From assembly GCF_003026495.1 (NCBI RefSeq), contig NZ_PYMA01000007.1, positions 62,001 to 126,000 of the forward strand: a stretch of 64,000 nt of DNA, given 5' to 3'. Within the stretch, counting starts at the first letter, position 1; each line of letters opens with the position of its first letter. This stretch comes from Photobacterium sanctipauli (GTDB lineage Bacteria > Pseudomonadota > Gammaproteobacteria > Enterobacterales > Vibrionaceae). Below are positions 19,024 through 29,763 of the stretch, piece after piece. The notes beneath the pieces were generated by a model. It was given only the letters and a program-made list of their open reading frames with translations. It was not told where the DNA came from and did not search any database. Made by a program: the position numbers and the translations under genes.

Positions 19024-20037
19024 CTAAACCAACGCCGTCAACTGCGGGAAACCATTTCGAATATTTATGCATTGCATCGCTTGGGACGATGCACCTTTCA
19101 ATAAGTTATCAATCGCGGATGTTAAAATAATGTGCCCGCCGTGTAACTTCCATCCAATATCGCAGAAGCAAGTATTGACTACCGACTGTAGGTTTGCCGC
19201 TTGCTCACCAAGTAATCTCACCGCATTTGCTTCGCCTTGGGTTTCATAGGCACAAGCCATGGCTGCCGCGACTTGCTCGCTATCCACACCGTCGGCTAGC
19301 TTCGCGGTGATCGTTGCCAAGATACCGCGCTTGAAGTTGCCAAGGTGCGGGGTAAAAATCACATCTTGGCCTAGGTGCGAGGCAATTTCCGGCTGGTGGC
19401 GGTGGTTGAAAATACCGTAAGCTTGCAGGCTTACTTCGCAAAAGCTGTTGGTCATCGTCGCTTTGCGTCCGGCACCGGACACGCCGCTCACTGCATTAAT
19501 GACGGGCAGCTGGTTGCCGTCGATAAGGCCCGCTTCAATCAGCGGCTTCAGTGCCAACTGCGACGCTGTCGGGTAGCACCCTGGTACTGCAATAAGCTGG
19601 GCGTTCGCTATTTCGGCTTTATTCCATTCAGCCAAACCGTACACGGCTTGATCCAGCCACTCGGAGTGTTGATGAGAGAAGCCATAATACTGGGTGTAGA
19701 ATTCATCGCCCTTCACCCTAAACGCGCCTGATAAGTCAAACACCTGACAACCTTCCGCTAAAAAAGTAGGCGCCAAGTCGTGGCTGACTTCATGGGCAGT
19801 GGCCAACAGCACAATATCGGCTTGCTGGGCAACGCTGCCAGGATCGGCCAACGGCTGGAGCGGTAGATCCACAATCCCTTTTAGCTGACCGTGCAGGTCG
19901 CTGATCGGCTTGCCGGCATCCAGGCTGTTTGCAGAAACATACAACCCCTTCAATGCAAGCTGAGGGTGTGCCTGTACCATTTTTGCCAGTTCTGCGCCTG
20001 TGTAGCCGCTGGCACCAATAATGAAGGTGTTCAACAT
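19024..20037 (-). CDS. argC: N-acetyl-gamma-glutamyl-phosphate reductase
   Basis: 337 residues. An N-terminal Rossmann motif [12 protein letters not shown] and the active-site cysteine motif VPGCYPTA near residue 155 are present. It reduces N-acetylglutamyl phosphate to the semialdehyde with NADPH. It is the first gene of argCBGH(A). The expected divergent partner argE is not found in the 670 bases upstream. Arginine repression by ArgR is expected, but no clean ARG-box pair was seen. Confidence 0.96.
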   Translation of the reverse strand: MLNTFIIGASGYTGAELAKMVQAHPQLALKGLYVSANSLDAGKPISDLHGQLKGIVDLPLQPLADPGSVAQQADIVLLATAHEVSHDLAPTFLAEGCQVFDLSGAFRVKGDEFYTQYYGFSHQHSEWLDQAVYGLAEWNKAEIANAQLIAVPGCYPTASQLALKPLIEAGLIDGNQLPVINAVSGVSGAGRKATMTNSFCEVSLQAYGIFNHRHQPEIASHLGQDVIFTPHLGNFKRGILATITAKLADGVDSEQVAAAMACAYETQGEANAVRLLGEQAANLQSVVNTCFCDIGWKLHGGHIILTSAIDNLLKGASSQAMQCINIRNGFPQLTALV

Positions 20038-20710
20038 AATAAATCCGTTTTTTGGGGTTGTTGGTTATCGGGTGTTCAAGTAGCAGCCTAGCTGCCGGGG
20101 GGCGCAATAAGTGCACCAAGCGAGTGAGACTTAGCGTCGTCGGAGGGCATTCAGATTTTGAATAGTCGCTTGGCTCATGTTAACAGTTTCCTATACAGCT
20201 TGAGTCAATCAGTTATTTCAACAATAACAAATTCAGTAAAATTCGAGGAAAACGCAAATAACTTTTTATGCACGTCTTTTGAATTAATATGTTTACAGAT
20301 TAATCTTGCGCCTGTCAACAACCCGCAGGGAAAAAGTTGCAAATTAAGCACCATTCTTCTCGCGTCTTTATGCTGCTTCTTGCTGGCTTCTTTGCTGTTC
20401 GAAATTGCACTAGTGAAAGCAACTATCGAAAAGCGTGTTAACGATAAGTTATCAGCAAATTACTTCACAAAAATGCAAGGTGTCAGACGATCACGTCAAT
20501 TCGGTGATAAAACACACTATTTTTGTGCTTCTTGCCGAAAAATTAAGAAAATTTGTTACAAATCCAATTTCATATCATGACAAAAATCAATGTTGTGTCG
20601 TTTTCTTTCTTCTAATTGCAATCCATGTTGACCTTAAAGTGGGATCGCGGATAGATTGTGGTCATACAGAAAAGAAATTGGATGTAACAAATTTACGAGA
20701 TGGATGCGAT
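20038..20710. other. argC-ppc intergenic region without a gene
   Basis: This 673-base AT-rich divergent region lies between argC (minus) and ppc (plus). In Vibrio cholerae, as I recall the map, argE sits here; no frame in this stretch resembles ArgE. It should carry promoters for argC and ppc. ATTCA-type half-sites cluster around 20230-20245, hinting at ArgR binding, but no canonical 18-base ARG box is present. A HexR-like palindrome is at 20683-20697. Frames at 20158-20580 and the 20435 extension of ppc show no protein-like features. Confidence 0.6.
20683..20697. promoter_or_regulatory. HexR-like palindrome just upstream of ppc
   Basis: TGTAACAAATTTACG matches 11 of 15 positions of the HexR consensus as I recall it (TGTAATTAAATTACA). 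It ends 13 bases before the ppc start codon, a position suited to repression. Similar sites precede tpiA, pfkA and gpmM in this window. The match is partial, so the assignment is tentative. Confidence 0.4.
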
Positions 20711-23341
20711 ATGAACGAAAAGTACAGCGCGCTAAAAAGCAACGTAAAAATGCTTGGCCAACTGCTCGGTAATACTATTAAAGATGCCCATGGTGATGAT
20801 TTATTTGGAAAAGTAGAGAACATTCGCCAGTTGTCTAAATCTGCCCGTGGCGGTAATCAGGATGATCGCGCTAAGCTGATCGATGAACTGCAAAACTTAC
20901 CCGACGAGCAGCTGTTACCTGTTGCTCGAGCCTTCAGCCAGTTCCTCAACCTGACCAACATCGCTGAGCAATACCATACGGTTTCGCGCCACTGCGAAGA
21001 AAATATTTGCAGCCCAGATTCCATTGATGCCCTTTTTGGCAAACTTAGCAGCCAAGACATCAGCAAATTCGACTCGATTCAGGCCGTGCGCGATCTGAAT
21101 ATCGATCTGGTCTTAACGGCCCACCCGACGGAAATTGCCCGTCGCACCATGATCCACAAACTGGTTCAAATCAATAAGTGCCTATCCAAGCTGGAGCTGA
21201 GCGAGCTATCCAATAGCGAACGCCAGAAAGTCGAGCGCCGCCTAGAGCAACTGATTGCCCAGGCATGGCATTCGGATGTGATCCGCAAGCAGCGCCCTAC
21301 CCCGTTAGACGAGGCCAAGTGGGGCTTCGCCGTGGTAGAAAACTCGCTATGGCAAGCGGTACCAGAATTCCTGCGCCAGTTTGACGAGAAGCTGACCAGC
21401 CACCTGGGTGAAGGCCTGCCGATTGATGCCGCGCCAGTGAAGTTTTCTTCCTGGATGGGTGGCGACCGCGACGGCAACCCGTTCGTGACTTCCAACGTCA
21501 CACGTGAAGTGTTGCTACTGTCACGCTGGAAAGCGGCTGATCTGTACTTGGGCGATATCCAAGAGCTAGTTAGCGAACTGTCGATGGTGCAATGTAATGA
21601 CAAGGTTCGCGAGCTAGCGGGTGACGAGCACGAACCGTACCGTGCGATCTTGAAAGATCTTCGGGCCAAGCTAACCAACACCCGCGATGTGTTGGATGCC
21701 AAGATCAAAGGGCTTGATGTTCCAAACTTTGGCATCATTACCGACGTCGATCAGCTTTGGGATCCGCTATATGCCTGTTACCAGTCGCTGCACGAGTGCG
21801 GTATGGGCATTATTGCCGACGGCCACTTGCTGGATGTATTACGCCGCATCAAGTGCTTCGGTGTACACTTGGTTCGCCTTGATATCCGCCAGGAAAGTAC
21901 CCGCCACTCCAATGTGATTTCCGAGCTAACCCGTTACCTGGGCCTAGGTGATTACGATCAGTGGAGCGAGCAGGACAAAGTTGCCTTCCTGGTTCGCGAG
22001 CTATCCTCCAAGCGTCCGCTGCTTCCGCGTGACTGGGAGCCATCAGACGAAGTCCGCGAAGTTATCGAGACCTGCAAGGCCATTGCCGAGCAACCACGAG
22101 AAGCGCTGGGTGCCTACGTTATCTCAATGGCGCGTACCGCTTCCGACGTCCTTGCCGTCCACCTACTACTGCAAGAAGCTGGCTGCCCGTTCCGTATGGA
22201 CGTGTGCCCACTGTTCGAAACCCTCGACGACCTTAACAATGCCGAAGCGGTTATCAAGCAGCTAATGAACATCGACTGGTACCGTGGCTTTATCCAAAAT
22301 TTCCAGATGGTCATGATCGGTTACTCTGACTCAGCCAAAGATGCGGGCGTGATGGCAGCGGGCTGGGCACAGTACCGCGCGATGGAAGCCTTGGTATCGG
22401 TCTGTGAAGAAGCCAATGTCGAACTCACCCTTTTCCATGGCCGTGGCGGCTCTATTGGCCGTGGTGGTGCACCAGCCCATGCAGCATTGCTGTCCCAGCC
22501 ACCTCGCAGCCTGAAAGGCGGCATGCGTGTAACCGAGCAGGGCGAGATGATCCGCTTTAAGCTTGGCCTGCCAGAAGTGGCGGTAAACAGCCTGAGCTTG
22601 TACGCGAGTGCCATCCTGGAAGCCAACCTTCTGCCACCACCGGAGCCCAAGCAAGATTGGCGCGAACTGATGGACGTGCTATCTGAGGTCTCTTGCGAGG
22701 CCTACCGCGACGTCGTACGCGGTAACGAGGAATTTGTGCCTTACTTCCGCGCCGCAACCCCGGAGCTGGAACTCGGCAAGCTGCCTCTGGGCTCACGCCC
22801 GGCTAAGCGTAACCCGAAAGGCGGTGTGGAAAGCCTGCGCGCCATTCCTTGGATCTTCGCCTGGAGCCAAAACCGTTTGCTACTGCCTGCTTGGCTTGGC
22901 GCGGGTAAAGCCATCCAGTTCTCGATCGACAAGGGCCACGCCCCGCAGCTGGAGGAGATGTGTCGTGAATGGCCATTCTTCTCTACCCGCCTAGGTATGC
23001 TGGAGATGGTATTTACCAAAACCAATATCGGTATTGCGGAATACTATGATCAGCGCCTGACTGACAAGTCGCTATGGCCGTTGGGCCAGCAGCTGCGCGA
23101 CCAGCTTCAGAAAGACATCAAGGCGGTACTGACGGTCGAAAACAGCGATCACCTAATGGAGCAAAACCCATGGGGCGCGGAAGCGATTCGCTTGCGTAAT
23201 ATCTACGTCGAGCCATTGAATATGCTTCAGGCCGAGCTACTGTACCGTACCCGCCAACAGGCGGAGCCATCACCGATGATGGAAGAGGCCTTGATGGTCA
23301 CCATCGCCGGTATCGCAACCGGTATGCGCAACACAGGTTAA
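20711..23341 (+). CDS. ppc: Phosphoenolpyruvate carboxylase
   Basis: 876 residues from the ATG at 20711; [20 protein letters not shown] matches the E. coli start, so the longer frame from 20435 is rejected. The catalytic [12 protein letters not shown] motif near residue 137, [10 protein letters not shown], and [12 protein letters not shown] are present, and the protein ends in the conserved MRNTG. It carboxylates phosphoenolpyruvate to oxaloacetate, replenishing the TCA cycle. It is monocistronic, with a strong terminator downstream. The Shine-Dalgarno sequence is weak. Confidence 0.98.
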   Translation: MNEKYSALKSNVKMLGQLLGNTIKDAHGDDLFGKVENIRQLSKSARGGNQDDRAKLIDELQNLPDEQLLPVARAFSQFLNLTNIAEQYHTVSRHCEENICSPDSIDALFGKLSSQDISKFDSIQAVRDLNIDLVLTAHPTEIARRTMIHKLVQINKCLSKLELSELSNSERQKVERRLEQLIAQAWHSDVIRKQRPTPLDEAKWGFAVVENSLWQAVPEFLRQFDEKLTSHLGEGLPIDAAPVKFSSWMGGDRDGNPFVTSNVTREVLLLSRWKAADLYLGDIQELVSELSMVQCNDKVRELAGDEHEPYRAILKDLRAKLTNTRDVLDAKIKGLDVPNFGIITDVDQLWDPLYACYQSLHECGMGIIADGHLLDVLRRIKCFGVHLVRLDIRQESTRHSNVISELTRYLGLGDYDQWSEQDKVAFLVRELSSKRPLLPRDWEPSDEVREVIETCKAIAEQPREALGAYVISMARTASDVLAVHLLLQEAGCPFRMDVCPLFETLDDLNNAEAVIKQLMNIDWYRGFIQNFQMVMIGYSDSAKDAGVMAAGWAQYRAMEALVSVCEEANVELTLFHGRGGSIGRGGAPAHAALLSQPPRSLKGGMRVTEQGEMIRFKLGLPEVAVNSLSLYASAILEANLLPPPEPKQDWRELMDVLSEVSCEAYRDVVRGNEEFVPYFRAATPELELGKLPLGSRPAKRNPKGGVESLRAIPWIFAWSQNRLLLPAWLGAGKAIQFSIDKGHAPQLEEMCREWPFFSTRLGMLEMVFTKTNIGIAEYYDQRLTDKSLWPLGQQLRDQLQKDIKAVLTVENSDHLMEQNPWGAEAIRLRNIYVEPLNMLQAELLYRTRQQAEPSPMMEEALMVTIAGIATGMRNTG

Positions 23342-23362
23342 GCCCTTTATAGGCAATAAGTT

Positions 23363-23392
23363 AAAAGGCCACATCATGTGGCCTTTTTTACG
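23363..23392 (+). terminator. Rho-independent terminator after ppc
   Basis: AAAAGGCCAC and GTGGCCTTTT form a 10-base-pair stem followed by further T residues, 22 bases past the ppc stop. Confidence 0.9.
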
Positions 23393-23750
23393 TTATCTCG
23401 TTTTTCTACTACAAAATCTAGAGTGGCTCATAAATGAGACACTCTGTAACTAGCTGCATAGTCTAGGGTAGATATTAATGCTGTGAAAGCAGATGAATCA
23501 AAACAGATTGCAGTGCATAAATAATCGTAAAGTGCGGCAAGATGTAGACCAGCATCACAAGATGAGCAATTGGTTACACTAGATTTTCGTGATATCACTC
23601 TCTGGTGTCGAAAAATAGCACATTGATGTGTATGCTACGTGATCTCGATCGGGCACTGCAACAAGACGATTATAAAAACGCCAAAGAGCGAAGGGTAACG
23701 TTAGTCTGATTGATTTCTATATTTTTGTAGTATTTTAACGGATAGAAGAG
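23393..23750. other. Long aphA upstream region
   Basis: About 360 AT-rich bases precede aphA with no gene seen. The length suits a heavily regulated promoter plus an untranslated leader; in Vibrio, aphA is controlled by LuxR/HapR, by AphA itself and by Qrr small RNAs. A possible Qrr pairing sequence is at 23691-23710. I could not identify a LuxR/HapR site confidently. Confidence 0.5.
23691..23710 (+). promoter_or_regulatory. Candidate Qrr small-RNA pairing site in the aphA leader
   Basis: The leader reads AAGGGTAACGTTAGTCTGAT, about 40-60 bases before the aphA start. AAGGGT is complementary to the ACCCTT near the 5' end of Qrr2-4, the Qrr region known to pair with aphA in Vibrio harveyi. AACGTTAGT could pair with the conserved Qrr core ACTGACGTT with one G-U pair. 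The Qrr sequences are recalled, and no Qrr gene is in this window. Confidence 0.4.
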
Positions 23751-24314
23751 ATGTCACTACCACATGTTATATTAACCGTGCTGAGCAGTCGCGACGCAAC
23801 CGGTTACGATATCACGAAAGAATTTTCCCACAGTATTGGTTACTTTTGGAAGGCGAGCCACCAGCAGGTGTACCGCGAGCTAAACAAAATGGCCAGTAAC
23901 GATCAGGTGACCTGCAAGCTTGAACCGCAGGAAGGCAAGCCAGACCGTAAAGTTTACTCAATTACCGAGTTAGGCCGCCAGACCCTGTTCGAATGGTTCC
24001 AAGAGCCTGCACGCAACCCAACTATCCGTGACGAGTTCTCGGCTAAATTGGTTGTTTGCAGTGTTTACAACTCAGAGCCAATGCAACACCAGCTAGAAGC
24101 GCTAATCGAAGAGTCTCACACTTTGATCAGCCACTACAACGAGATGGAGAAGGTACACTTCGCCGATTACCAGAACATGGATCGCCAATCTCGCCTTGAC
24201 CGCCTAACCCTACGCCGTGCTATCCACAACCGCCAGGCGTGGATTAACTGGGCAGAGGAAGTGCTGGTTGAACTTAAAGAGATGGATGCGCCTAACAGCC
24301 CAATCGCTCTTTAA
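23751..24314 (+). CDS. aphA: PadR-family regulator AphA, low-cell-density quorum-sensing master regulator
   Basis: 187 residues. The N-terminus MSLPHVILTVLSSRDATGYD and the KASHQQVYRELNKM wing and dimer helix match AphA of Vibrio cholerae closely. PadR winged helix is residues 1-85; the C-terminal half is an antiparallel coiled-coil dimerisation region. AphA activates low-density functions (virulence and biofilm genes in V. cholerae) and opposes the LuxR/HapR regulator. It lies between ppc and metF as in Vibrio. A GAAGAG ribosome-binding sequence precedes the ATG. It marks the genome as Vibrionaceae. Confidence 0.94.
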   Translation: MSLPHVILTVLSSRDATGYDITKEFSHSIGYFWKASHQQVYRELNKMASNDQVTCKLEPQEGKPDRKVYSITELGRQTLFEWFQEPARNPTIRDEFSAKLVVCSVYNSEPMQHQLEALIEESHTLISHYNEMEKVHFADYQNMDRQSRLDRLTLRRAIHNRQAWINWAEEVLVELKEMDAPNSPIAL

Positions 24315-24350
24315 TTCCCATTCTCTGGGCTATTAAGCTAGCAAAAACGA

Positions 24351-24380
24351 AAAAGCCGCTGATACAGCGGCTTTTCTTTT
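24351..24380. terminator. Bidirectional terminator between aphA and metF
   Basis: AAAAGCCGCT and AGCGGCTTTT flank a 5-base loop. T-rich tracts follow on both strands, serving convergent aphA and metF. Confidence 0.88.
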
Positions 24381-24405
24381 GTCTCTTGCCTATGGTTTGT
24401 GGCGC

Positions 24406-25338
<933 letters not shown>

Positions 25339-25366
25339 CTAAACTTCACGTCTCAAATAACCGTTT

Positions 25367-25393
25367 AGACGTCTATATGTCTACAGAATGTCT
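25367..25393. promoter_or_regulatory. MetJ box array upstream of metF
   Basis: A perfect met box AGACGTCT (25367-25374) is followed at once by ATATGTCT and, after 3 bases, by GAATGTCT. MetJ dimers bind adjacent 8-base boxes cooperatively. The same AGACGTCT-ATATGTCT pair recurs before metB. Confidence 0.85.
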
Positions 25394-25465
25394 TGTAACC
25401 AATTTAATGTCAACATGATGATCATGAATATTTTTCAACTTGATGTTGAAGAAACTGCAACATTG

Positions 25466-25500
25466 GCGAAAAGCAAAAAGCCTGCGAGCAGCAGGCTTTA
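25466..25500 (-). terminator. Terminator after metL
   Basis: On the minus strand AAGCCTGC and GCAGGCTT form an 8-base-pair stem followed by TTTTTGCTTTT, 110 bases past the metL stop. Confidence 0.8.
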
Positions 25501-25607
25501 GTACCAGCACCTTAACAGGCGACGCAATTCGCTATCGGCAGGGCTTTGTCCAGTTTTTATCGCTACTAAAGCAACCATTAATCAGCCAAACCCTCTTTGC
25601 GGTTTTA

Positions 25608-28025
25608 CTACAACATCGTTGCCAAACGGTTGATGTCCGACAGCAGCGCACCGGCTGTCACATCACGACCGGCGCCCGGCCCACGGATCACCAACGGGTT
25701 ATCGCGGTACCATTGGCTCTCAATGGCAAAGATATTATCGCAAGGTAGCAGGTTGGCCAGGGCATGCTCGCTTGGCAGCGCCTCGACCCCAACCACGGCT
25801 TTGCCATGGCGATCCAAGCGGGCAACATAGCGAAGTACCTTGCCTTCCTTCTGCGCCTTGACCAATCGCTCGTACAGTTGCTCGTCCAATACCGACGCCT
25901 GCTCGAAGAAACCGTCCAACGTCAGGTCCGCAAGCTGCTCCGGTACCAGAGTTTCGACCTTCACCTGCTCAGGCTCCAGCGTCAGGCCCGACTCGCGGGC
26001 CAGGATCACCAGCTTGCGCATCACATCACTACCGTCGAGATCGTGGCGGGGATCTGGCTCGGTCAGCCCCTGTTGCCAAGCCTGCTCGATAAGCTGCGAG
26101 AACGGCATAGAACCATCATATTGCTGGAACAACCACGACAGCGTGCCGGAGAAAATACCCGACAAGGCAATAATGGTGTCCCCGCTTTCCGACAAATCAC
26201 GCACGGTATGGTTGACCGGCAAGCCCGCCCCCACCGTTGCGTTGTAGAGCCAATTGCGGCTGCTCTTGGCAAACGCATCGATAACCTTGTGGTACTGCTC
26301 GCCCGATGCCGAGCCGGCCACTTTGTTAGCCGAGATCAGATGCAAGCCACTTTCCGCGATCTGCGGATAGCGCTCGGCCAATACCTGGCTTGCTGTCACG
26401 TCGAGCACAATCACATCATCATAGGAATGGTTCTGCAACGTGGTTAGCCACTCGTCACCCTGATAGCCAACGGCCTCGTCATCAAAGGCTGACAACGCAT
26501 CAGCCGGGGCAATACCGGAAAAATCAATCCAGTGGCGGCGGCTATCAATCACGCCCACCAGGGTGAAGCTCATGCCGTGGCGCTTCTCAAGTACCGCCTT
26601 CTCGGTCTCGAATAGCTCCAACCAACGGCTGCCGATGTTGCCCTTGCCGCACAGCACCAAACCGATACGCTTCTGGGCCTGGAACAAGTTCTGGTGGATT
26701 TGCTGGATCAAATTATCGGTATCGGCCTGGCGCAATACTGCCACCAAGCTCAGCCCCGAATCCGACTCGGTAATAAACTCCACCGGTTGCGATTTCAACT
26801 GCTGGTAGAAGCCGTAGCAATGAACGGCATTGTTCACCACACCGGCACCGACGGCTGCAACCAACGAGAAACCATCACGCAATTTCAGCTCGGCAGCAAT
26901 ACCGCTATCTTGCAGTAGGGCAAGCACGCTGTTGACCACCTCGGCAGTGTAAGCAAGCTGGATCTGCCCCTTATCCGCCGCGGCATATTGTGCCAGCGGC
27001 AGCAACTGGGCACGCTGCAAGAGACGCTCAAGCTCGGCCAAAATCGGGGCAAAGTCATGGGAGCGCGCGACATCCAACTCGATCAGGCAGACATCGTCCA
27101 GCGAAGTAATGATCTTGGCACCACGACCGGAGGCCAGTACCCGCTCAACCCGGGTTGAGCCCGATTCCGGCTGGTGGCTGCAGCGCAAGGTCAAGTCGAT
27201 TGCACTCTGTGCAACCGGCTGAAGCGTACGGCTGTGCAGCACAGGAGCCGCCAAGCGAGCCAGTTCGCTGGCCTCATCCAGCCGGAGCAAAGGCAACAGG
27301 CATGCATCGCCCACCTTGCGGGGGTCGGCACTGTAAACGCCTGCCACATCACTCCAAATGGTGACCCTGGACACCTCTGCTAGGGCACCAATCACGGTTG
27401 CGGAGTAATCCGAACCGTTGCGGCCAAGCAGTACCGTCTCGCCCGCGTTGTTCTGTGCCATGAAACCGGTGATCACGATACGGTGCTGGTTATGCTGGGC
27501 CAGCTGGCCCTTCAATAGCGGCCAAGACTGGGCACGATCCACTTCAGGCTGTGCCGCACGCTCGGCGCGCAGGAATGTTCTTGAGTCGAGCGACGTCGCA
27601 GGCATGGCTTGCTGGCTCAATAGCGCTGCCAACAAGCGCGCCGACCACTGCTCGCCATGGCCCAGTACATAAGCGATATCAACCTCGGTTAGCGGGCTCT
27701 CGCCAAGGCGGGCAAGCTCCGCCAACTCAAGGTGCAACTGGGTCTGCAAATCATCGGCAAGCTCACCGGTTAGCAATGATTCAATCAGTTGCTGCTGGAA
27801 CTGGCGTAGCGCTTGCAAGGTTTCATGGGCTTGGCGGCCGTCTTTTTCCAGCAGCTCGACCCATTGGATCAAATTATTGGTGGTTTTGCCGGCAGCCGAC
27901 ACAACAACCAAATCGTTCTCGCCGGAGTATTCCCGTAAAATTTCAACAACGCGGCGATAACATTCCGGGTCGGCTAAACTACTGCCGCCAAACTTATGCA
28001 GCTGGCGCGGGGCGACTTGTGTCAT
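25608..28025 (-). CDS. metL: Bifunctional aspartokinase II/homoserine dehydrogenase II
   Basis: 805 residues, matching MetL. The N-terminal aspartokinase begins QLHKFGGSSLADPECY; a central regulatory region with degenerate ACT domains follows; the C-terminal homoserine dehydrogenase starts near residue 460 with LCGKGNIGSRW. It catalyses the first and third steps of the aspartate pathway to methionine. Its start overlaps the metB stop by 4 bases, so the two are translationally coupled. Expression is expected to be MetJ-controlled from the metB promoter. Confidence 0.95.
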   Translation of the reverse strand: MTQVAPRQLHKFGGSSLADPECYRRVVEILREYSGENDLVVVSAAGKTTNNLIQWVELLEKDGRQAHETLQALRQFQQQLIESLLTGELADDLQTQLHLELAELARLGESPLTEVDIAYVLGHGEQWSARLLAALLSQQAMPATSLDSRTFLRAERAAQPEVDRAQSWPLLKGQLAQHNQHRIVITGFMAQNNAGETVLLGRNGSDYSATVIGALAEVSRVTIWSDVAGVYSADPRKVGDACLLPLLRLDEASELARLAAPVLHSRTLQPVAQSAIDLTLRCSHQPESGSTRVERVLASGRGAKIITSLDDVCLIELDVARSHDFAPILAELERLLQRAQLLPLAQYAAADKGQIQLAYTAEVVNSVLALLQDSGIAAELKLRDGFSLVAAVGAGVVNNAVHCYGFYQQLKSQPVEFITESDSGLSLVAVLRQADTDNLIQQIHQNLFQAQKRIGLVLCGKGNIGSRWLELFETEKAVLEKRHGMSFTLVGVIDSRRHWIDFSGIAPADALSAFDDEAVGYQGDEWLTTLQNHSYDDVIVLDVTASQVLAERYPQIAESGLHLISANKVAGSASGEQYHKVIDAFAKSSRNWLYNATVGAGLPVNHTVRDLSESGDTIIALSGIFSGTLSWLFQQYDGSMPFSQLIEQAWQQGLTEPDPRHDLDGSDVMRKLVILARESGLTLEPEQVKVETLVPEQLADLTLDGFFEQASVLDEQLYERLVKAQKEGKVLRYVARLDRHGKAVVGVEALPSEHALANLLPCDNIFAIESQWYRDNPLVIRGPGAGRDVTAGALLSDINRLATML

Positions 28026-29191
28026 TCGGCCACCTCCGCCGCTTGTTTGAATGCCTGATCCAGATCTGCAATCAAGTCATCGGCATCTTCAAGGCCAACC
28101 GACAGGCGCAGCAAGGATGGCTTCAGGCCCGCTTCAGCCTGTGCCTCGTCCGACATCGCACGGTGGGTCATGCTTGCCGGGTGGCAAATCAAGCTTTCAG
28201 TGCCCCCCAGAGACTCCGCCAGCGAGAAGAACTTCAAACCATGGACGAAGGTTTCTAGCTGCGCATAGGTGCCAGCAATTTCAAAGCTCAGCATCGAGCC
28301 GAAGCCCTTCTGCTGCTTGATTGCAATCTCGTGCCCTGGATGCTCAGGCTGGCTCGGGTGATAAATTTGGCCAACCAGCGGTTGTTGCTGGAGGTAGGCC
28401 AGGATCTTGGCGCTGTTCTCTTCGTGCAAGCGCATTCTCGGTGCCAAGGTACGAAGGCCGCGCAGGGTCAGGTAAGCATCAAACGGTGCCCCTGTCGCGC
28501 CAATACAGTTCGCCCACCAGGCAATTTCTTCAGCCTGCTCGGCATCTTTGGAAATCAACACCCCGCCAACCACGTCCGAATGGCCGTTGATGTACTTGGT
28601 GGTCGAGTGAATAACAAAGTCAGCACCCAATGAAATCGGCTGCTGGAGGATTGGCGACAGGAAGGTGTTATCGACAGCGACGAGTGCCCCATGCTGCTTA
28701 GCGTCGCGGCACAGCGCCTCGACATCGACAATGCGCAACAGTGGGTTAGACGGGGTTTCAACCCAGACCAGCTTCGGCTCTTGCGCCAGCGCCTGAGCCA
28801 ACGCTTCCGGATCGGTCTGGTCAACAAACAGCACCTTGAAGTCACCCTTGTTGGCGCGGGTGTTAAACAGGCGGTAAGTGCCGCCATAGCAGTCATGTGG
28901 CGCAACCACCAAGTCACCCGGGCCAAGCAACGCCGACGCCAACAGGTTAATCGCGGCGGTACCACAGCTGGTGACTACCCCGCCTGCACCGCCTTCGAGT
29001 TCAGCGAGTGCGTCTGCGAGCATATTACGGGTCGGGTTACCAGAACGGGAATAATCGTATTGTGGAAGCTCACCCAATTGTGGGAAGCTGTAGGTTGATG
29101 TCAGGTAGATCGGCGGCACAACAGCGTTGTGCTGGGTATCTGACTCAATGCCAGTACGAACGGCTATAGTGGCAAGCTTCTTATCACTCAT
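28022..29191 (-). CDS. metB: Cystathionine gamma-synthase
   Basis: 389 residues from MSDKKLATIAVRTG (ATG at 29191). A PLP-dependent Cys/Met-metabolism enzyme with the substrate-binding YDYSRSGNPTRN, and the PLP lysine in FVIHSTTKYINGHSDVVGG near residue 200. It joins O-succinylhomoserine and cysteine to cystathionine. It is the first gene of metB-metL and divergent from metJ, the classical enteric arrangement, with four abutting met boxes in between. Cystathionine beta-lyase-type members look similar, but context favours MetB. Confidence 0.95.
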   Translation of the reverse strand: MSDKKLATIAVRTGIESDTQHNAVVPPIYLTSTYSFPQLGELPQYDYSRSGNPTRNMLADALAELEGGAGGVVTSCGTAAINLLASALLGPGDLVVAPHDCYGGTYRLFNTRANKGDFKVLFVDQTDPEALAQALAQEPKLVWVETPSNPLLRIVDVEALCRDAKQHGALVAVDNTFLSPILQQPISLGADFVIHSTTKYINGHSDVVGGVLISKDAEQAEEIAWWANCIGATGAPFDAYLTLRGLRTLAPRMRLHEENSAKILAYLQQQPLVGQIYHPSQPEHPGHEIAIKQQKGFGSMLSFEIAGTYAQLETFVHGLKFFSLAESLGGTESLICHPASMTHRAMSDEAQAEAGLKPSLLRLSVGLEDADDLIADLDQAFKQAAEVAE

Positions 29192-29264
29192 ATTACTTTC
29201 CTTGTCGGCGGGCAAAACCCTGCTGCGAATAACGTTTACGCAACAACATAACCACATTCAACAA

Positions 29265-29296
29265 AGACGTCAACACTTCTAGACGTCTATATGTCT
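29265..29296. promoter_or_regulatory. Four abutting MetJ boxes between metB and metJ
   Basis: Four contiguous 8-base units AGACGTCA, ACACTTCT, AGACGTCT and ATATGTCT lie in exact register. The third is a perfect consensus. The array should repress metBL and autoregulate metJ. Confidence 0.9.
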
Positions 29297-29373
29297 TTGC
29301 TTATGGCAGTAAATCCGGCTAGAATTCACCCTCATTATATTTTTTCAATCTAATATCGCTGAGAAGGTTAACA

Positions 29374-29691
29374 ATGGCAGAGTGGAATGGGGAATACATC
29401 CGTCCATACGCGGAACACGGTAAGAAAAACGAGCAAGTAAAAAAAATTACTGTTTCGATCCCATTGAAGGTACTAAAAATCTTGACCGACGAACGTACGC
29501 GCCGTCAAGTCAACAACTTACGCCATGCAACTAACAGCGAGTTGCTGTGCGAAGCCTTCTTGCACGCCTACACGGGCCAGCCCCTGCCAACCGATGAAGA
29601 TATCCGTAAGGATCGCCCGGAAGACCTGCCAGCCGAAGCCAAGGCGCTGATGGAAGAAATGGGCATCAAATACGAAGAGATTGACGAGTAA
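29374..29691 (+). CDS. metJ: Methionine repressor MetJ
   Basis: 105 residues, the standard length. It is a ribbon-helix-helix repressor with SAM as corepressor; the DNA-binding beta strand KKITVSIPL is at about residues 22-30 and is followed by [21 protein letters not shown], the conserved helices. It represses the methionine genes, here metF and metBL. A perfect met-box array lies upstream, shared with metB. A bidirectional terminator follows. Confidence 0.97.
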   Translation: MAEWNGEYIRPYAEHGKKNEQVKKITVSIPLKVLKILTDERTRRQVNNLRHATNSELLCEAFLHAYTGQPLPTDEDIRKDRPEDLPAEAKALMEEMGIKYEEIDE

Positions 29692-29713
29692 GCCCGCTCG
29701 CGTTGAGCAGACA

Positions 29714-29748
29714 CAAAAAAACCAGCCCGCGGCTGGTTTTTTTTGTTT
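29714..29748. terminator. Bidirectional terminator between metJ and the malic enzyme gene
   Basis: ACCAGCC-CGC-GGCTGGT hairpin flanked by an A-run on the left and an eight-T run on the right, so it works for both convergent genes. Confidence 0.9.
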
Positions 29749-29763
29749 TCGGGCAACGGAAAC

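Noticed and set aside
20225..20295. ARG boxes upstream of argC
   Set aside because: Several ATTCA or TGAAT half-sites are present, but none pairs into a convincing 18-base ARG box, so no operator is annotated.
20158..20580. Open frame of 140 codons in the argC-ppc gap as a possible argE remnant
   Set aside because: The translation has no ArgE or other recognisable motif and looks like translated AT-rich regulatory DNA.
20435..20710. N-terminal extension of ppc by about 90 codons
   Set aside because: The canonical [11 protein letters not shown] start is at 20711; the extension is AT-rich, has no family similarity and covers the probable promoter and HexR-like site.
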